A stretch of DNA of 64,000 nt from Rhodobacteraceae bacterium LNNU 3342. Its GTDB lineage: Bacteria; Pseudomonadota; Alphaproteobacteria; Rhodobacterales; Rhodobacteraceae. A program made the position numbers and the translations under genes. Every line of letters begins with the position of its first letter. Positions within the stretch are counted from its first letter, which is position 1. The stretch lies in the NCBI GenBank assembly GCA_008711135.1, contig VUAW01000001.1:558001-622000 (forward strand), written 5' to 3'. Under the pieces are notes generated by a model, which was not told the DNA's origin, ran no database searches, and saw only the letters and a program-made list of their open reading frames with translations. Shown here in pieces: positions 28,443 to 36,994 of the stretch.

Positions 28443-29348
28443 TCATGCAGGTGCCAGTTCCGCCTTTAGCGGTTGGGCATTCTCACGCGCGGCGATGAAC
28501 TCTGGCCGGGCCTTGGCGGCAGCAAAGGGCGCCTGAACCCGGTTCGACCAAGCATTGAACACCACAAACGCGTTCGATCGCGGCAGGGGCGAGATATTCG
28601 CCGAGGACCCGTGCATGGTGTTGCAGTCAAAGATCAGCAGCGAACCCGCCGGCCCCACCGGTGTCTCGATCCCATGGGTCTCGTACAGCTTCGTCAGGCT
28701 GTCGTTGTCCGGGATGCCGGTCTTCTGTTCGCGCAGGGACGACTTGTAATTGTCGTCCGGGGTCTCCCCTACCGTCTGCACAAAGGTTTCGTGCGATCCC
28801 GGCATCACCATCAGCGGCCCGTTGAAGCCTTTGTTGTCGGTCAGCAGCAGCGACATCGAGAGCGCCCGCATCCGGGGCATCCCGTCCTCGGCATGCCAGG
28901 TTTCAAAGTCCGAATGCCAGTAAAAGGGCTGGCCGCGGAACCCCGGCTTGTAGTTCAGCCGCGACTGGTGGATGTAGACGTCGTCCCCCAGCAGGAAGCG
29001 CGCGACCTCGGCCAACCGCCGGTCGCTGAACAGCCGCGCCATCGTCTCGCTTTGACGGTGCAGGTTGAAGATCGAGCGGATGTCGCCCGAATCCTTTTCG
29101 GCGATCACGCTCTCGGGCTCCAGCCCCTGCCCCGAACTGCGCAGCCGGGACGACTCCGCCAGCAGCGTGTGCAGTTCCTGTCCCTGAAACAGGCCTGGCA
29201 GGAACAGGAAGCCATTCTTGCGGTAGCTTTCCGTCTGCTCGCGGCTCAGGGGCGCGTCGGCATGCCACTCTGACCAGACGGTCGGGTCCTCGCGCTTCTG
29301 CAGGCGCGGCTCGTCCGACTTGCGCGTCGGATAGATGTCTTCCCTCAT
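28443..29348 (-). CDS. ectD: Ectoine hydroxylase
   Basis: EctD is a 2-oxoglutarate and Fe(II)-dependent dioxygenase that converts ectoine to 5-hydroxyectoine. The 301-residue protein carries the EctD signature FYWHSDFETWHAEDGMP, with the HxD iron ligands, and the distal histidine in NTMHGSS. Its N-terminus (MREDIYPTRKSDEP) is also typical. It is the last gene of ectABC-ask-ectD, 27 bases after ask, with an AAGGAGG ribosome binding site. Confidence 0.97.
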   Translation of the reverse strand: MREDIYPTRKSDEPRLQKREDPTVWSEWHADAPLSREQTESYRKNGFLFLPGLFQGQELHTLLAESSRLRSSGQGLEPESVIAEKDSGDIRSIFNLHRQSETMARLFSDRRLAEVARFLLGDDVYIHQSRLNYKPGFRGQPFYWHSDFETWHAEDGMPRMRALSMSLLLTDNKGFNGPLMVMPGSHETFVQTVGETPDDNYKSSLREQKTGIPDNDSLTKLYETHGIETPVGPAGSLLIFDCNTMHGSSANISPLPRSNAFVVFNAWSNRVQAPFAAAKARPEFIAARENAQPLKAELAPA

Positions 29349-29375
29349 TCTTTCCTCCTTCGTGTGTGGGGCTGC

Positions 29376-30827
29376 CTATTCGGCGGCAACCCTGGCCAGT
29401 TCGGGTACCGCCGGAACATCCCCGTGCCGGGCTTCGACCAATTCCCGGTGCAGCGCCTTGATCGCGCTGTCCTTTGCCTCGCGCGGGACCATGAACTGCG
29501 CGTCTACGCGGCGGGTGCCCTGCTGCATGGCGACCGTGGGAATGGCAGCATCCGCCAGCGCGTTCAGCGCGCGCCGCGTCACCGACAGCCCCGCCATGTC
29601 CGCACCCACTACCGACACAAGCGACAGTGCCCGCGTGGTGATCTCCGCGTTCGGCAGGCGCTGCGCCAGGTCACGCTCCGCCCGCCGGATGGAGCTGAGC
29701 GACCCGTTCAGCCAATGGGTGATGCAGTTCGCGTTCGAGGTCTTGGACACGATCCAGATGTCATGCCGGGTCAGCACCTCCAGGATCGCGGCGTCATAGC
29801 CCTTGGCGCCGACCATGTCAGGCTCGAACACTTCAAATGCATAGACGTCGAGCCCGGTCACCATCTGCACCCGCGCGCCCACGGGCGCCTCCGGGCCGAT
29901 GAAGGTGCCTGGGTCTGCGGGTTCGAACGCGTTACGCACGCGCAGGGGCACCTCGGCCTGGCGCAGGATCTTGGCGGCGCTCGGGTGGATTGCCTCCATC
30001 CCCAAGTTCGAAAGCTGGTCGGCCACGTCATAAGTGGTGTGGCCGATCTTGACGACCTTATCGCCCACCAGCTTGGGGTCGGCGCTCGACAGGTGGAACT
30101 CCTTGTGGATGATCGCCTCTCGCGCGCCCAGACGGGCGGCCAACCGGGCAAAGACCACCTCGGAATAGCCGCGGTCGAATTCGCGCATCAGCCCTTCGGA
30201 ACATTGGGCATAACCGGTGACGATCGGCAATTCGCGGGCCGGATCGACGCCCTCCAAGCCCAGCGCCAGCCGCTCTTTCAGGTCACGATGGCTATCGTCG
30301 CGCCAGCCGGTCAGGTCCACGAACCGCGCAGCCAGCCCTTGCCGCTGCAGCAGCAGCGTAGTGACAAAGGCGGAATGCGCCTCGCCCAGGCCTGACAGCA
30401 GTTCACGCAGGGTCATCAACTGCGGCGCGATGCGGAAGTGGCCATAGGAACAAAGGCTCTGCAGATCCACCATGCAGGACCGCGCCCCCTCGATCCGTTC
30501 ATCGACAAAGGCATCGGCCCGCGCGCGATCCTCGGGATCGGACAGGATGTCGCCGTGGATCTGGCGCATGGTGGCGCCGGTTTCCTCCAGCGCCGCCTGC
30601 CAGTCCTCGTCCCCCGCGGCAAAGCGGGCATAGACGCCGGGAGCCCCGGACTTCTTGTGTTCCAGCAGCAGGTTCGTGATCCCGCCATAGGCCGACACCA
30701 CGAAGATCCGGCCATAAGGGGCATCCCGCAGGAACAGCGCCGGCAGCAGCTCCACGCTGCGGCTCATGCAGGTGCCGCCGATCTTTTCGACCGTCAGCCC
30801 AGGCGCGGGATCATTCGGCAAGGGCAT
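29376..30827 (-). CDS. ask: Aspartate kinase of the ectoine cluster (Ask_Ect)
   Basis: A 483-residue aspartokinase specialised for ectoine synthesis, feeding aspartyl phosphate towards aspartate semialdehyde. The N-terminal motif is [10 protein letters not shown] rather than the KFGGTS of housekeeping enzymes, a hallmark of Ask_Ect. ACT-like sequence follows near the C-terminus. The start overlaps the ectC stop by 17 bases and has AGGAGG nine bases upstream. Ask_Ect enzymes tend to escape the feedback control of lysine/threonine aspartokinases. Confidence 0.94.
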   Translation of the reverse strand: MPLPNDPAPGLTVEKIGGTCMSRSVELLPALFLRDAPYGRIFVVSAYGGITNLLLEHKKSGAPGVYARFAAGDEDWQAALEETGATMRQIHGDILSDPEDRARADAFVDERIEGARSCMVDLQSLCSYGHFRIAPQLMTLRELLSGLGEAHSAFVTTLLLQRQGLAARFVDLTGWRDDSHRDLKERLALGLEGVDPARELPIVTGYAQCSEGLMREFDRGYSEVVFARLAARLGAREAIIHKEFHLSSADPKLVGDKVVKIGHTTYDVADQLSNLGMEAIHPSAAKILRQAEVPLRVRNAFEPADPGTFIGPEAPVGARVQMVTGLDVYAFEVFEPDMVGAKGYDAAILEVLTRHDIWIVSKTSNANCITHWLNGSLSSIRRAERDLAQRLPNAEITTRALSLVSVVGADMAGLSVTRRALNALADAAIPTVAMQQGTRRVDAQFMVPREAKDSAIKALHRELVEARHGDVPAVPELARVAAE

Positions 30828-31194
30828 AGGAACCGTCCTCCTGATGCACTTCCTTGCCAGTGACGGGCGGGTTGAAGCAGCAGGCCAGCACCAGCTCGCT
30901 GTCAGCTCGCAGGGTGTGGTGGTCGTGCAGGTTCAGCGCGTACATGACGCCCGGCCGGATCGCATGCCGTTCACCCGTGGCCAGGTCCTCGATCGATCCC
31001 TCGCCCGAGATGCAGTAGACGCTCTCGAAGTGGTTCTTGTAGTGGAAGGTGTGCTCGCTCCCCGCCTCGATCGTGGTGATGTGGAAGCTGAAGCCCATCC
31101 CGTCCTCGGCCAGCAGCAACCGGACCGAGTTCCAGCGCTGATCCGCGACCTTGCGATTGGTGTTCTTTGCCTCGTGGAAATCCCTGACGATCAT
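30811..31194 (-). CDS. ectC: L-ectoine synthase
   Basis: EctC closes N-gamma-acetyl-L-2,4-diaminobutyrate into ectoine. The 127-residue cupin starts [10 protein letters not shown] and contains [21 protein letters not shown] and [13 protein letters not shown], the family metal-binding and active-site blocks. The open frame extends upstream, but EctC homology starts at the ATG at 31194, four bases after the ectB stop. Confidence 0.97.
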   Translation of the reverse strand: MIVRDFHEAKNTNRKVADQRWNSVRLLLAEDGMGFSFHITTIEAGSEHTFHYKNHFESVYCISGEGSIEDLATGERHAIRPGVMYALNLHDHHTLRADSELVLACCFNPPVTGKEVHQEDGSYALAE

Positions 31195-31198
31195 CTGC

Positions 31199-32488
31199 TT
31201 ACTCCGCTGCCATGCTGTGTGCCGGGCAGGCCTGACGCGCCGCCGTTTCAAGAATGTCGAGCCCTTCCGAAAGCTGGCGTTCGGGAATGGTGAGCGGGGC
31301 AAGCACCTTCACCACCTCGTCATGCGCGCCCGAGGTCTCGATGATGAGCCCGCGGCGGAAGCATTCGGCGCAGATGTCCGCGGCCAGTTCGCCGCTGCCG
31401 ACGTCGACCCCCTGCATCATGCCGCGCCCCTTGAGCCGCGCGCCGGGGATCATCGCCACGATGCGTTCCAGCCGCTTCGTCAGCAGGGCGGACTTCGTCG
31501 CGATTTCTTCCTCGAACCGGCTGTCACACCAAAACTTCTCGATCGCGACGCGGGCGGTGACGAAGGCATGGTTGTTGCCGCGGAAGGTGCCATTGTGTTC
31601 CGCCGGGCTCCAGATGTCATGTTCGGGGCGGATCAGCAGCGCCGCCATCGGCAGCCCCATCCCCGACAGCGACTTGGCCAGCGGCACAAGGTCCGGGACG
31701 ATGCCCATCTTCTCGAACGAGAAGAACGTGCCGGTGCGGCCGATGCCCGCCTGGATGTCATCCACGATCAGCAGCGCGCCCAGTCGTTTCGCCAGTTCCG
31801 CGATCCCTCGCATCCACTCGGCAGAGGCCGCGTTCAGCCCGCCTTCGCCCTGCACGGGCTCAAGGATGAAGGCCGCAGGCGCGTCGATCCCGCTGGAGGG
31901 GTTGTCGAACAGCATCTCCATCTGCGCGATTGTATCCACGTCGCTGCCAAAGGCGCCGGCATAGGGCATGTGCGTTACGCCCGACAGCGGCACCGAGGCC
32001 CCGCCCCGCTTGCCCGCATTGCCGGTGCAGGCCAACGCGCCCAGCGTCATGCCGTGAAAGCCGTTGGTAAAGGCCACGATCTGGTGGCGCCCCGTTACCT
32101 TGCGCGCCAGCTTGATCGCCGCCTCGACCGCGTTGGTGCCGGTGGGGCCGGTGAACATCATCTTGTGGTCCATGCCGCGCGGGCGCAGGATCCGCTCCTC
32201 GAACACCTCCATGAACGCTCGTTTGGCGCTGGTGTGCATGTCCAGCCCATGGGCCAGCCCATCGGCGGTGATATGGTCGATCAGCGCCTGCTTCATGTCC
32301 GGGTCGTTGTGCCCGTAGTTGAGCGACGAACAGCCAGCGAGGAAGTCAATGAATTCGCGCCCGTCGCTTGCCGTCAGCGTGGCGTTGCGGGCTGCGGAGA
32401 ATTCGACCGGAAAGCTGCGGCAATAGCTGCGGGCCTCGGATTCGAAACGATCATAGATCCCGGTGGATGCCGGGGTGTGAATGGTCAT
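31199..32488 (-). CDS. ectB: Diaminobutyrate--2-oxoglutarate transaminase
   Basis: EctB transfers an amino group to aspartate semialdehyde, giving 2,4-diaminobutyrate. The 429-residue class III aminotransferase has [34 protein letters not shown], the PLP aspartate region [15 protein letters not shown] and the PLP lysine in PLAKSLSG. The ATG at 32488 has AGAGG six bases upstream and marks the start of homology. It follows ectA by 29 bases. Confidence 0.96.
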   Translation of the reverse strand: MTIHTPASTGIYDRFESEARSYCRSFPVEFSAARNATLTASDGREFIDFLAGCSSLNYGHNDPDMKQALIDHITADGLAHGLDMHTSAKRAFMEVFEERILRPRGMDHKMMFTGPTGTNAVEAAIKLARKVTGRHQIVAFTNGFHGMTLGALACTGNAGKRGGASVPLSGVTHMPYAGAFGSDVDTIAQMEMLFDNPSSGIDAPAAFILEPVQGEGGLNAASAEWMRGIAELAKRLGALLIVDDIQAGIGRTGTFFSFEKMGIVPDLVPLAKSLSGMGLPMAALLIRPEHDIWSPAEHNGTFRGNNHAFVTARVAIEKFWCDSRFEEEIATKSALLTKRLERIVAMIPGARLKGRGMMQGVDVGSGELAADICAECFRRGLIIETSGAHDEVVKVLAPLTIPERQLSEGLDILETAARQACPAHSMAAE

Positions 32489-32517
32489 GCTGTGCCTCTT
32501 GATCTGGTTCGCGCGGC

Positions 32518-33027
32518 TCAGGCCGCCTTGCGTGCCGCGTCGAGTTCGATGCGGACGAGATGTTCCGTCGCGTGCGCGCCGTCGAAATGGACATCGCGCG
32601 TGAAATGTGGGGTGGAACGAAGCTCCGCCTCCCGCGCACCGGCGAAGCCGCGGAACAGGCCCCAAGACGCATCATTGTCTTTGGTGATGGTGGTTTCGAT
32701 GCGCCGGGCGCCGGTGCGTTCGACCAGTTGCGCCAGCATCTGCCGGCCCAGCCCCATGCCCCGCGCCTCTGCATCCACCGCAACCTGCCAGACGAACAGC
32801 GTGCCCGGCCGGCTCGGGGGAACGTGCCCCGAAACCCAGCCCAACAGCTTGTCGCCCTGTTCGGCCAGGATGCAGGTCTGCGCAAAGTGATCGCACTGGA
32901 TCAGGTTGAAATACATCGAGTTCCGGTCGAGCGGCGGACAGTCCGCCACCAGCTGCCAGATGCGGGCGCCATCCCGCGGCCCAGGCGCGCGCAGGCACAC
33001 CTCGGGATCGTTCTGTCGTTCGGTCAT
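32518..33027 (-). CDS. ectA: Diaminobutyrate acetyltransferase
   Basis: EctA acetylates diaminobutyrate with acetyl-CoA. The 169-residue GNAT protein has the family start DGARIWQLVADCPPLDRNSMYFNLIQCDHF, the acetyl-CoA loop region VDAEARGMGLGRQML, and TTITKDNDASWGLFRGFA. It is the first gene of the ectoine operon and has a leader of roughly 150 bases down from the promoter at 33186-33212. Confidence 0.96.
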   Translation of the reverse strand: MTERQNDPEVCLRAPGPRDGARIWQLVADCPPLDRNSMYFNLIQCDHFAQTCILAEQGDKLLGWVSGHVPPSRPGTLFVWQVAVDAEARGMGLGRQMLAQLVERTGARRIETTITKDNDASWGLFRGFAGAREAELRSTPHFTRDVHFDGAHATEHLVRIELDAARKAA

Positions 33028-33185
33028 CGTCAGGTCGTGCCTTTTCTCTGCCGCCGATTCATTCGATGATCGAACTATAGGCCATTAGGTCATCAGCGCA
33101 ACCGGAGACCACAGGATTTCTCACAAGCCACCGGTACGGCAGTATTACTTTTGCCTCTGCGCCCTCATCGGGACATAGCGGAGCG

Positions 33186-33212
33186 TACATAATTAGGCAG
33201 CCTAAGTGTCAA
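33186..33212 (-). promoter_or_regulatory. Promoter of the ectoine operon
   Basis: On the minus strand a perfect -35 box TTGACA (33212-33207) and a -10-like TATGTA (33191-33186) are separated by 15 bases. That spacer contains one complete palindrome (33193-33205), so a repressor bound there would block polymerase directly. The spacing is two bases shorter than ideal, which fits a promoter needing distortion or activation. Confidence 0.6.
33193..33205. promoter_or_regulatory. Operator candidate 1 for the MarR regulator
   Basis: TTAGG-CAG-CCTAA, a perfect inverted repeat with five-base arms, sits between the -35 and -10 boxes of the ectoine promoter. TTAG...CTAA arms are common in MarR-family operators. 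Confidence 0.65.
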
Positions 33213-33225
33213 GTTTGTAAATATG

Positions 33226-33238
33226 TTAGAGAATCTAA
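33226..33238. promoter_or_regulatory. Operator candidate 2 for the MarR regulator
   Basis: TTAGA-GAA-TCTAA repeats the design of operator 1, and its centre is 33 bases away, about three helical turns on the same DNA face. It overlaps a possible promoter of the regulator gene (TTGTAA 33215-33220, AATATT 33238-33243), which suggests autorepression as well. Confidence 0.65.
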
Positions 33239-33298
33239 ATATTCTTGCCTTTGACGGGAAACTGCCGCATCTGATCCCGCAGGATACCAGGAGCTACC

Positions 33299-33769
33299 AT
33301 GTCCAGCCGTGCCGAAGCCGCCATGATCGTGCTGCGCCGCATCCAGCGGGCGCAGGAACTCAACGCGCGCGCGCTGGCTCGCCGCACCGGACTTAGTTCC
33401 GCACAGATGATCGTGCTGCAGATCGCGGCCGAAGGCATGGGCTGCACGCCCAAGGAAATCGCGCGGCGAACGGGTGTTTCGCAGGCCACCATCACCGCGC
33501 TCCTCGACAAGCTCGAGGCGCGGGGCTTCGTGACCCGCAAGCGCGGCGAACAGGATCGGAGACTGATCATCGTCAGCGCGACCGACGTGGGCCGCGCGCT
33601 GCTTCTTGGCGCGCCTGACCCGCTGACCGCGGCCTTCACCGCCCGATTCGACCGGCTGGCGGATTGGGAACAGCTGATGCTGCTGGCGGCGCTTGAACGG
33701 CTGGGCGGGATGATGGACGCCGAAGACCTGGAGCCCCTGCCCGCGCTGGACGAGCCGCCGCGGGCGTGA
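33299..33769 (+). CDS. ectR: MarR family regulator of ectoine genes (EctR-like)
   Basis: A 156-residue winged-helix protein with the MarR core LSSAQMIVLQIAAEGMGCTPKEIARRTGVSQATITALLDKLEARGFVTRKRGEQDRR. It is divergent from ectA, the position of EctR, the MarR-type repressor of ectoine genes characterised in methylotrophs. Two palindromes in the shared intergenic region support the assignment. The start has AGGAG at ideal distance. The symbol is used on context; relationship to the methylotroph EctR was not tested. Confidence 0.75.
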   Translation: MSSRAEAAMIVLRRIQRAQELNARALARRTGLSSAQMIVLQIAAEGMGCTPKEIARRTGVSQATITALLDKLEARGFVTRKRGEQDRRLIIVSATDVGRALLLGAPDPLTAAFTARFDRLADWEQLMLLAALERLGGMMDAEDLEPLPALDEPPRA

Positions 33770-33772
33770 CGC

Positions 33773-34204
33773 CTAGCGCCGGCGCAGGCGGATGACCACG
33801 TCCACCCGCGCAATTTCCGCCCCCTCGGGCGCGGTGGGCAGACGGGCGATTTCCAGCTCCTCGGCCGGGGCGTCGGTCAATTCGGCGCTGTCTTCCCAGA
33901 AGAAATGCGGATGGTCATCCATGCGCGTGTCGAAATAGCTGCGGGCGCCATCAACTGTCACCTCTTGCATGAGGCCGGCATCGCAAAAGGCGCGCAGGGT
34001 ATTGTAAACCGTCGCGAGCGAGACCTGCTCGCCGCGTTCGGCCACTGCCGCATACAGGCTTTCCGCCGTCACGTGCCGGTTCAGGCCATCGCCGACCAGC
34101 AGCCCTGCCAAGCAAAGCCGCTGGCGCGTGGGCCGCAGCCCGGCCTGGGCCAGCCATGCAGCACCCCGTTCGGTGGCTTCCCGCGAGGTCGCTTCCGAGT
34201 CCAT
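33773..34204 (-). CDS. irr: Fur-family iron response regulator Irr
   Basis: A 143-residue Fur-fold regulator with LRPTRQRLCLAGLLVGDGLNRHVTAESLYAA and VSLATVYNTLRAFCDAGLMQEV, the Irr/Fur DNA-binding domain, and TRMDDHPHFFWED in the sensing domain. Irr controls iron and haem genes in alphaproteobacteria and accumulates at low iron. The haem regulatory motif GCPWHD near the N-terminus of the Bradyrhizobium protein is absent. Location divergent from fabA is conserved. The ATG at 34204 fits AGAGGA better than the one at 34225. Confidence 0.85.
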   Translation of the reverse strand: MDSEATSREATERGAAWLAQAGLRPTRQRLCLAGLLVGDGLNRHVTAESLYAAVAERGEQVSLATVYNTLRAFCDAGLMQEVTVDGARSYFDTRMDDHPHFFWEDSAELTDAPAEELEIARLPTAPEGAEIARVDVVIRLRRR

Positions 34205-34232
34205 CTGTGCAACTTTCCTCTTCATCCCTTGT

Positions 34233-34262
34233 TATATAAAGGCCGCGAAACCTGCTTTTCAA
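34233..34262 (-). promoter_or_regulatory. Candidate sigma-70 promoter of irr
   Basis: On the minus strand TTGAAA (34262-34257) and TATATA (34238-34233) are 18 bases apart, ending about 29 bases before the irr start. Confidence 0.55.
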
Positions 34263-34390
34263 ATGGAAACAGGTCGAATCTGCGTGACGGGTGCCGCAGG
34301 CGCAGCAGGGCGCGCACCCTTGCCACTGCGCAAAGGCCGGTGATACAGGGGCAGGCAGACACTGGCACAGACTTTGGGGGACATGGCTGA

Positions 34391-34900
34391 ATGCCTGATT
34401 ATCCGACGAGCTTTGACAAGGACGCCCTTCTCAAATGCGCCCGAGGCGAGCTGTTCGGCCCGGGCAATGCCCAGCTGCCCGAACCGCCGATGCTGATGAT
34501 GGACCGGATCACCGACATCTCGGCCGATGGCGGCGCGCATGGCAAGGGCCATGTGGTGGCGGAATTCGACATCCACCCCGACCTGTGGTTCTTCGAATGC
34601 CACTTCCCGGGCAACCCGATCATGCCAGGCTGCCTTGGCCTTGACGGGTTGTGGCAGCTCACCGGCTTCAACCTCGGTTGGCGCGGCTGGCCGGGGCGCG
34701 GCTATGCGCTGGGCGTGGGCGAGGTGAAGCTGACCGGGATGGTCCGCCCGGACCGCAAGATGCTGCGCTATTATGTGGATTTCACCAAGGCCGTGCAGAC
34801 CCGCCGCCTGACCATGGGCGTGGCCGATGGCCGTGTCGAGGCGGATGGCGAAGTCATCTATCAGGTCAAGGACATGAAGGTCGCTCTCTCAGAGAGCTGA
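34391..34900 (+). CDS. fabA: 3-hydroxydecanoyl-ACP dehydratase/isomerase
   Basis: FabA dehydrates 3-hydroxydecanoyl-ACP and isomerises it, starting anaerobic unsaturated fatty acid synthesis. The 169-residue protein has the FabA start [21 protein letters not shown], the active-site histidine in [22 protein letters not shown] and the family's aspartate. It is followed after 22 bases by fabB, its metabolic partner, and then fabI. Confidence 0.97.
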   Translation: MPDYPTSFDKDALLKCARGELFGPGNAQLPEPPMLMMDRITDISADGGAHGKGHVVAEFDIHPDLWFFECHFPGNPIMPGCLGLDGLWQLTGFNLGWRGWPGRGYALGVGEVKLTGMVRPDRKMLRYYVDFTKAVQTRRLTMGVADGRVEADGEVIYQVKDMKVALSES

Positions 34901-34922
34901 CACGAACGAAAGGATTTGCCTC

Positions 34923-36152
34923 ATGCGTCGCGTCGTCGTTACCGGCATCGGCATCGTCTCTCCCATCGGCAACAACGCGGCAGAGGTCGAAGCCTCGCTG
35001 CGCGCCGGCCGCTCGGGCATCGTCTTTGCACCGGATTACGCGGAACATGGCTTCCGCAGCCAGGTCCACGGCATGCCGCAGATCACGCTCGAAGACCACA
35101 TCGACAAGCGCAACCTGCGCTTCATGGGGGCCGGCGCCGCCTACAACTTCATCGCAATGGAACAGGCGATCGCCGACAGCGGGCTGGAGGAAAAGGACGT
35201 CTCCAATGAACGCACCGGCCTGATCATGGGATCGGGCGGCCCATCCACGTCCAACTTCTTCCAGGCTCACCAGATCGTGATCGAAAAGGGCAGCCCGAAG
35301 CGCATGGGCCCCTTCATGGTCACGCGCTGCATGTCCTCCACCAACTCTGCCTGCCTTGCCACGCCGTTCAAGATCAAGGGCGTGAACTACTCCATCACCT
35401 CGGCCTGTTCGACCAGCGCCCATTGCATCGGCAACGGGGTTGAACAGATCCAGATGGACAAGCAGGACATTGTCTTTGCCGGTGGCGGCGAGGAGCTGGA
35501 CTGGACGCTGTCGTGCCTCTTCGACGCGATGGGCGCCATGTCTTCGAAATACAACGACGCCCCCGGCACTGCCAGCCGCCCCTATGACGCCACCCGCGAC
35601 GGATTCGTCATCGCTGGCGGGGGCGGGGTTCTGGTGCTTGAGGAACTGGAGCATGCCCGCGCCCGCGGCGCCAAGATCTATGCCGAGGTGACGGGCTATG
35701 GCGCCACCTCTGACGGCCATGACATGGTGGCCCCGTCCGGCGAGGGTGGCGAGCGGTCCATGCGGCTCGCGGTGTCCACCCTGCCCGAAGGCCGCAAGGT
35801 TGATTATATCAACGCCCACGGCACCTCGACCCTCGCCGGCGACGTGACCGAGGTCGAGGCCATCCGCCGCGTCTTTGGCGAAGACAGCGTGCCGCCGATC
35901 AGCTCGACCAAGTCGCTGACCGGGCACAGCCTCGGCGCGACCGGCGTGCACGAAGCGATCTATTCGCTGCTGATGATGCAGGGCGGCTTCATCTCTGCCT
36001 CGGCCAACGTGACCGAACTTGACCCCGCCCTGCGCCCCGAGGAAATCGTAACTTCCTTGCGCGAAGGCGTGGAACTCGACACGGTGCTTTCGAACAGCTT
36101 CGGCTTCGGGGGCACCAACGCCACCCTTGCCCTCAGCAAGTATAACGGTTGA
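34923..36152 (+). CDS. fabB: 3-oxoacyl-ACP synthase I
   Basis: FabB elongates the cis-unsaturated acyl chain made by FabA. The 409-residue thiolase-fold protein has the active-site cysteine in [14 protein letters not shown], the two histidine motifs [14 protein letters not shown] and [15 protein letters not shown], and the [10 protein letters not shown] end. It sits between fabA and fabI with short spacers, so the three form one operon. Confidence 0.97.
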   Translation: MRRVVVTGIGIVSPIGNNAAEVEASLRAGRSGIVFAPDYAEHGFRSQVHGMPQITLEDHIDKRNLRFMGAGAAYNFIAMEQAIADSGLEEKDVSNERTGLIMGSGGPSTSNFFQAHQIVIEKGSPKRMGPFMVTRCMSSTNSACLATPFKIKGVNYSITSACSTSAHCIGNGVEQIQMDKQDIVFAGGGEELDWTLSCLFDAMGAMSSKYNDAPGTASRPYDATRDGFVIAGGGGVLVLEELEHARARGAKIYAEVTGYGATSDGHDMVAPSGEGGERSMRLAVSTLPEGRKVDYINAHGTSTLAGDVTEVEAIRRVFGEDSVPPISSTKSLTGHSLGATGVHEAIYSLLMMQGGFISASANVTELDPALRPEEIVTSLREGVELDTVLSNSFGFGGTNATLALSKYNG

Positions 36153-36167
36153 TCCAAGGGGCAGGAC

Positions 36168-36956
36168 ATGGCTGAACTGATGAAGGGCAAGCGCGGGCTG
36201 ATCATGGGCGTGGCCAATGAACGGTCCATCGCCTGGGGCATTGCGCGCGCAATGGCGGCGGAAGGGGCGGAACTTGCCTTCACCTATCAGGGAGAGGCCT
36301 TTGGCAAGCGGGTTGAGCCGCTTGCCGCCTCGGTCGGCTCATCGATCCTGATCGACGTGGATGTCACCAACGAGGAGTCGCTGGATGCGGCCTTTGCGCG
36401 GCTGAAAGAGGAATGGGGCACCATCGACTTCGTGGTGCATGCCATTGCCTTTTCCGACAAGAATGAACTGCACGGCCGCTTCATCAACACGACCCGCACC
36501 AACTTCCGAAATTCACTTGATATCTCGTGCTTCTCCTTCATCGACATTGCCCGGCGGGCGTCGGAACTAATGCCGAACGGCGGCACGCTGCTGACGCTGA
36601 CTTACCAAGGATCGAACCGGGTGACGCCGTTCTACAACGTGATGGGCGTGGCCAAGGCGGCGCTGGAGTCGGCGGTGCGGTATCTGGCCAATGACCTTGG
36701 CCCGCAAAAGATACGGGTCAACGCAATATCGCCGGGCCCGATGAAGACGTTGGCCGGCGCGGCCATTGGCGGTGCCCGCACGACCTACCGCACGACCGAA
36801 ATGAACGCCCCCCTGCGCAGCAATGCAACGCTTGAATCGGTGGGTGGGACGGCGGTCTATCTTGCCTCGGATTACGGCGCCCACACGACCGGGGAAATCG
36901 TCCGGGTGGATGGCGGCTTCCACGTGCTGGGCCTAACGCTTCCGGAGGCGCACTAA
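36168..36956 (+). CDS. fabI: Enoyl-ACP reductase (NADH)
   Basis: FabI performs the last reduction of each elongation cycle. The 262-residue SDR protein has RGLIMGVANERSIAWGIA, the tyrosines of TLTYQGS and FYNVMGVAKAAL (Tyr-x6-Lys), and SPGPMKTLA. It is the target type of triclosan. Fifteen bases separate it from fabB. A hairpin follows, between it and the convergent glutamate dehydrogenase gene. Confidence 0.96.
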   Translation: MAELMKGKRGLIMGVANERSIAWGIARAMAAEGAELAFTYQGEAFGKRVEPLAASVGSSILIDVDVTNEESLDAAFARLKEEWGTIDFVVHAIAFSDKNELHGRFINTTRTNFRNSLDISCFSFIDIARRASELMPNGGTLLTLTYQGSNRVTPFYNVMGVAKAALESAVRYLANDLGPQKIRVNAISPGPMKTLAGAAIGGARTTYRTTEMNAPLRSNATLESVGGTAVYLASDYGAHTTGEIVRVDGGFHVLGLTLPEAH

Positions 36957-36965
36957 CATCGGAAA

Positions 36966-36987
36966 GGCCGGGGCATCCACCCCGGCC
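36966..36987. terminator. Hairpin between fabI and the glutamate dehydrogenase gene
   Basis: Stem GGCCGGGG (36966-36973) / CCCCGGCC (36980-36987), loop of six. Both flanking genes end here. T runs are short (TTT on the minus strand, CTT on the plus), so it is probably a weak bidirectional terminator. Confidence 0.6.
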
Positions 36988-36994
36988 CTTGCCC

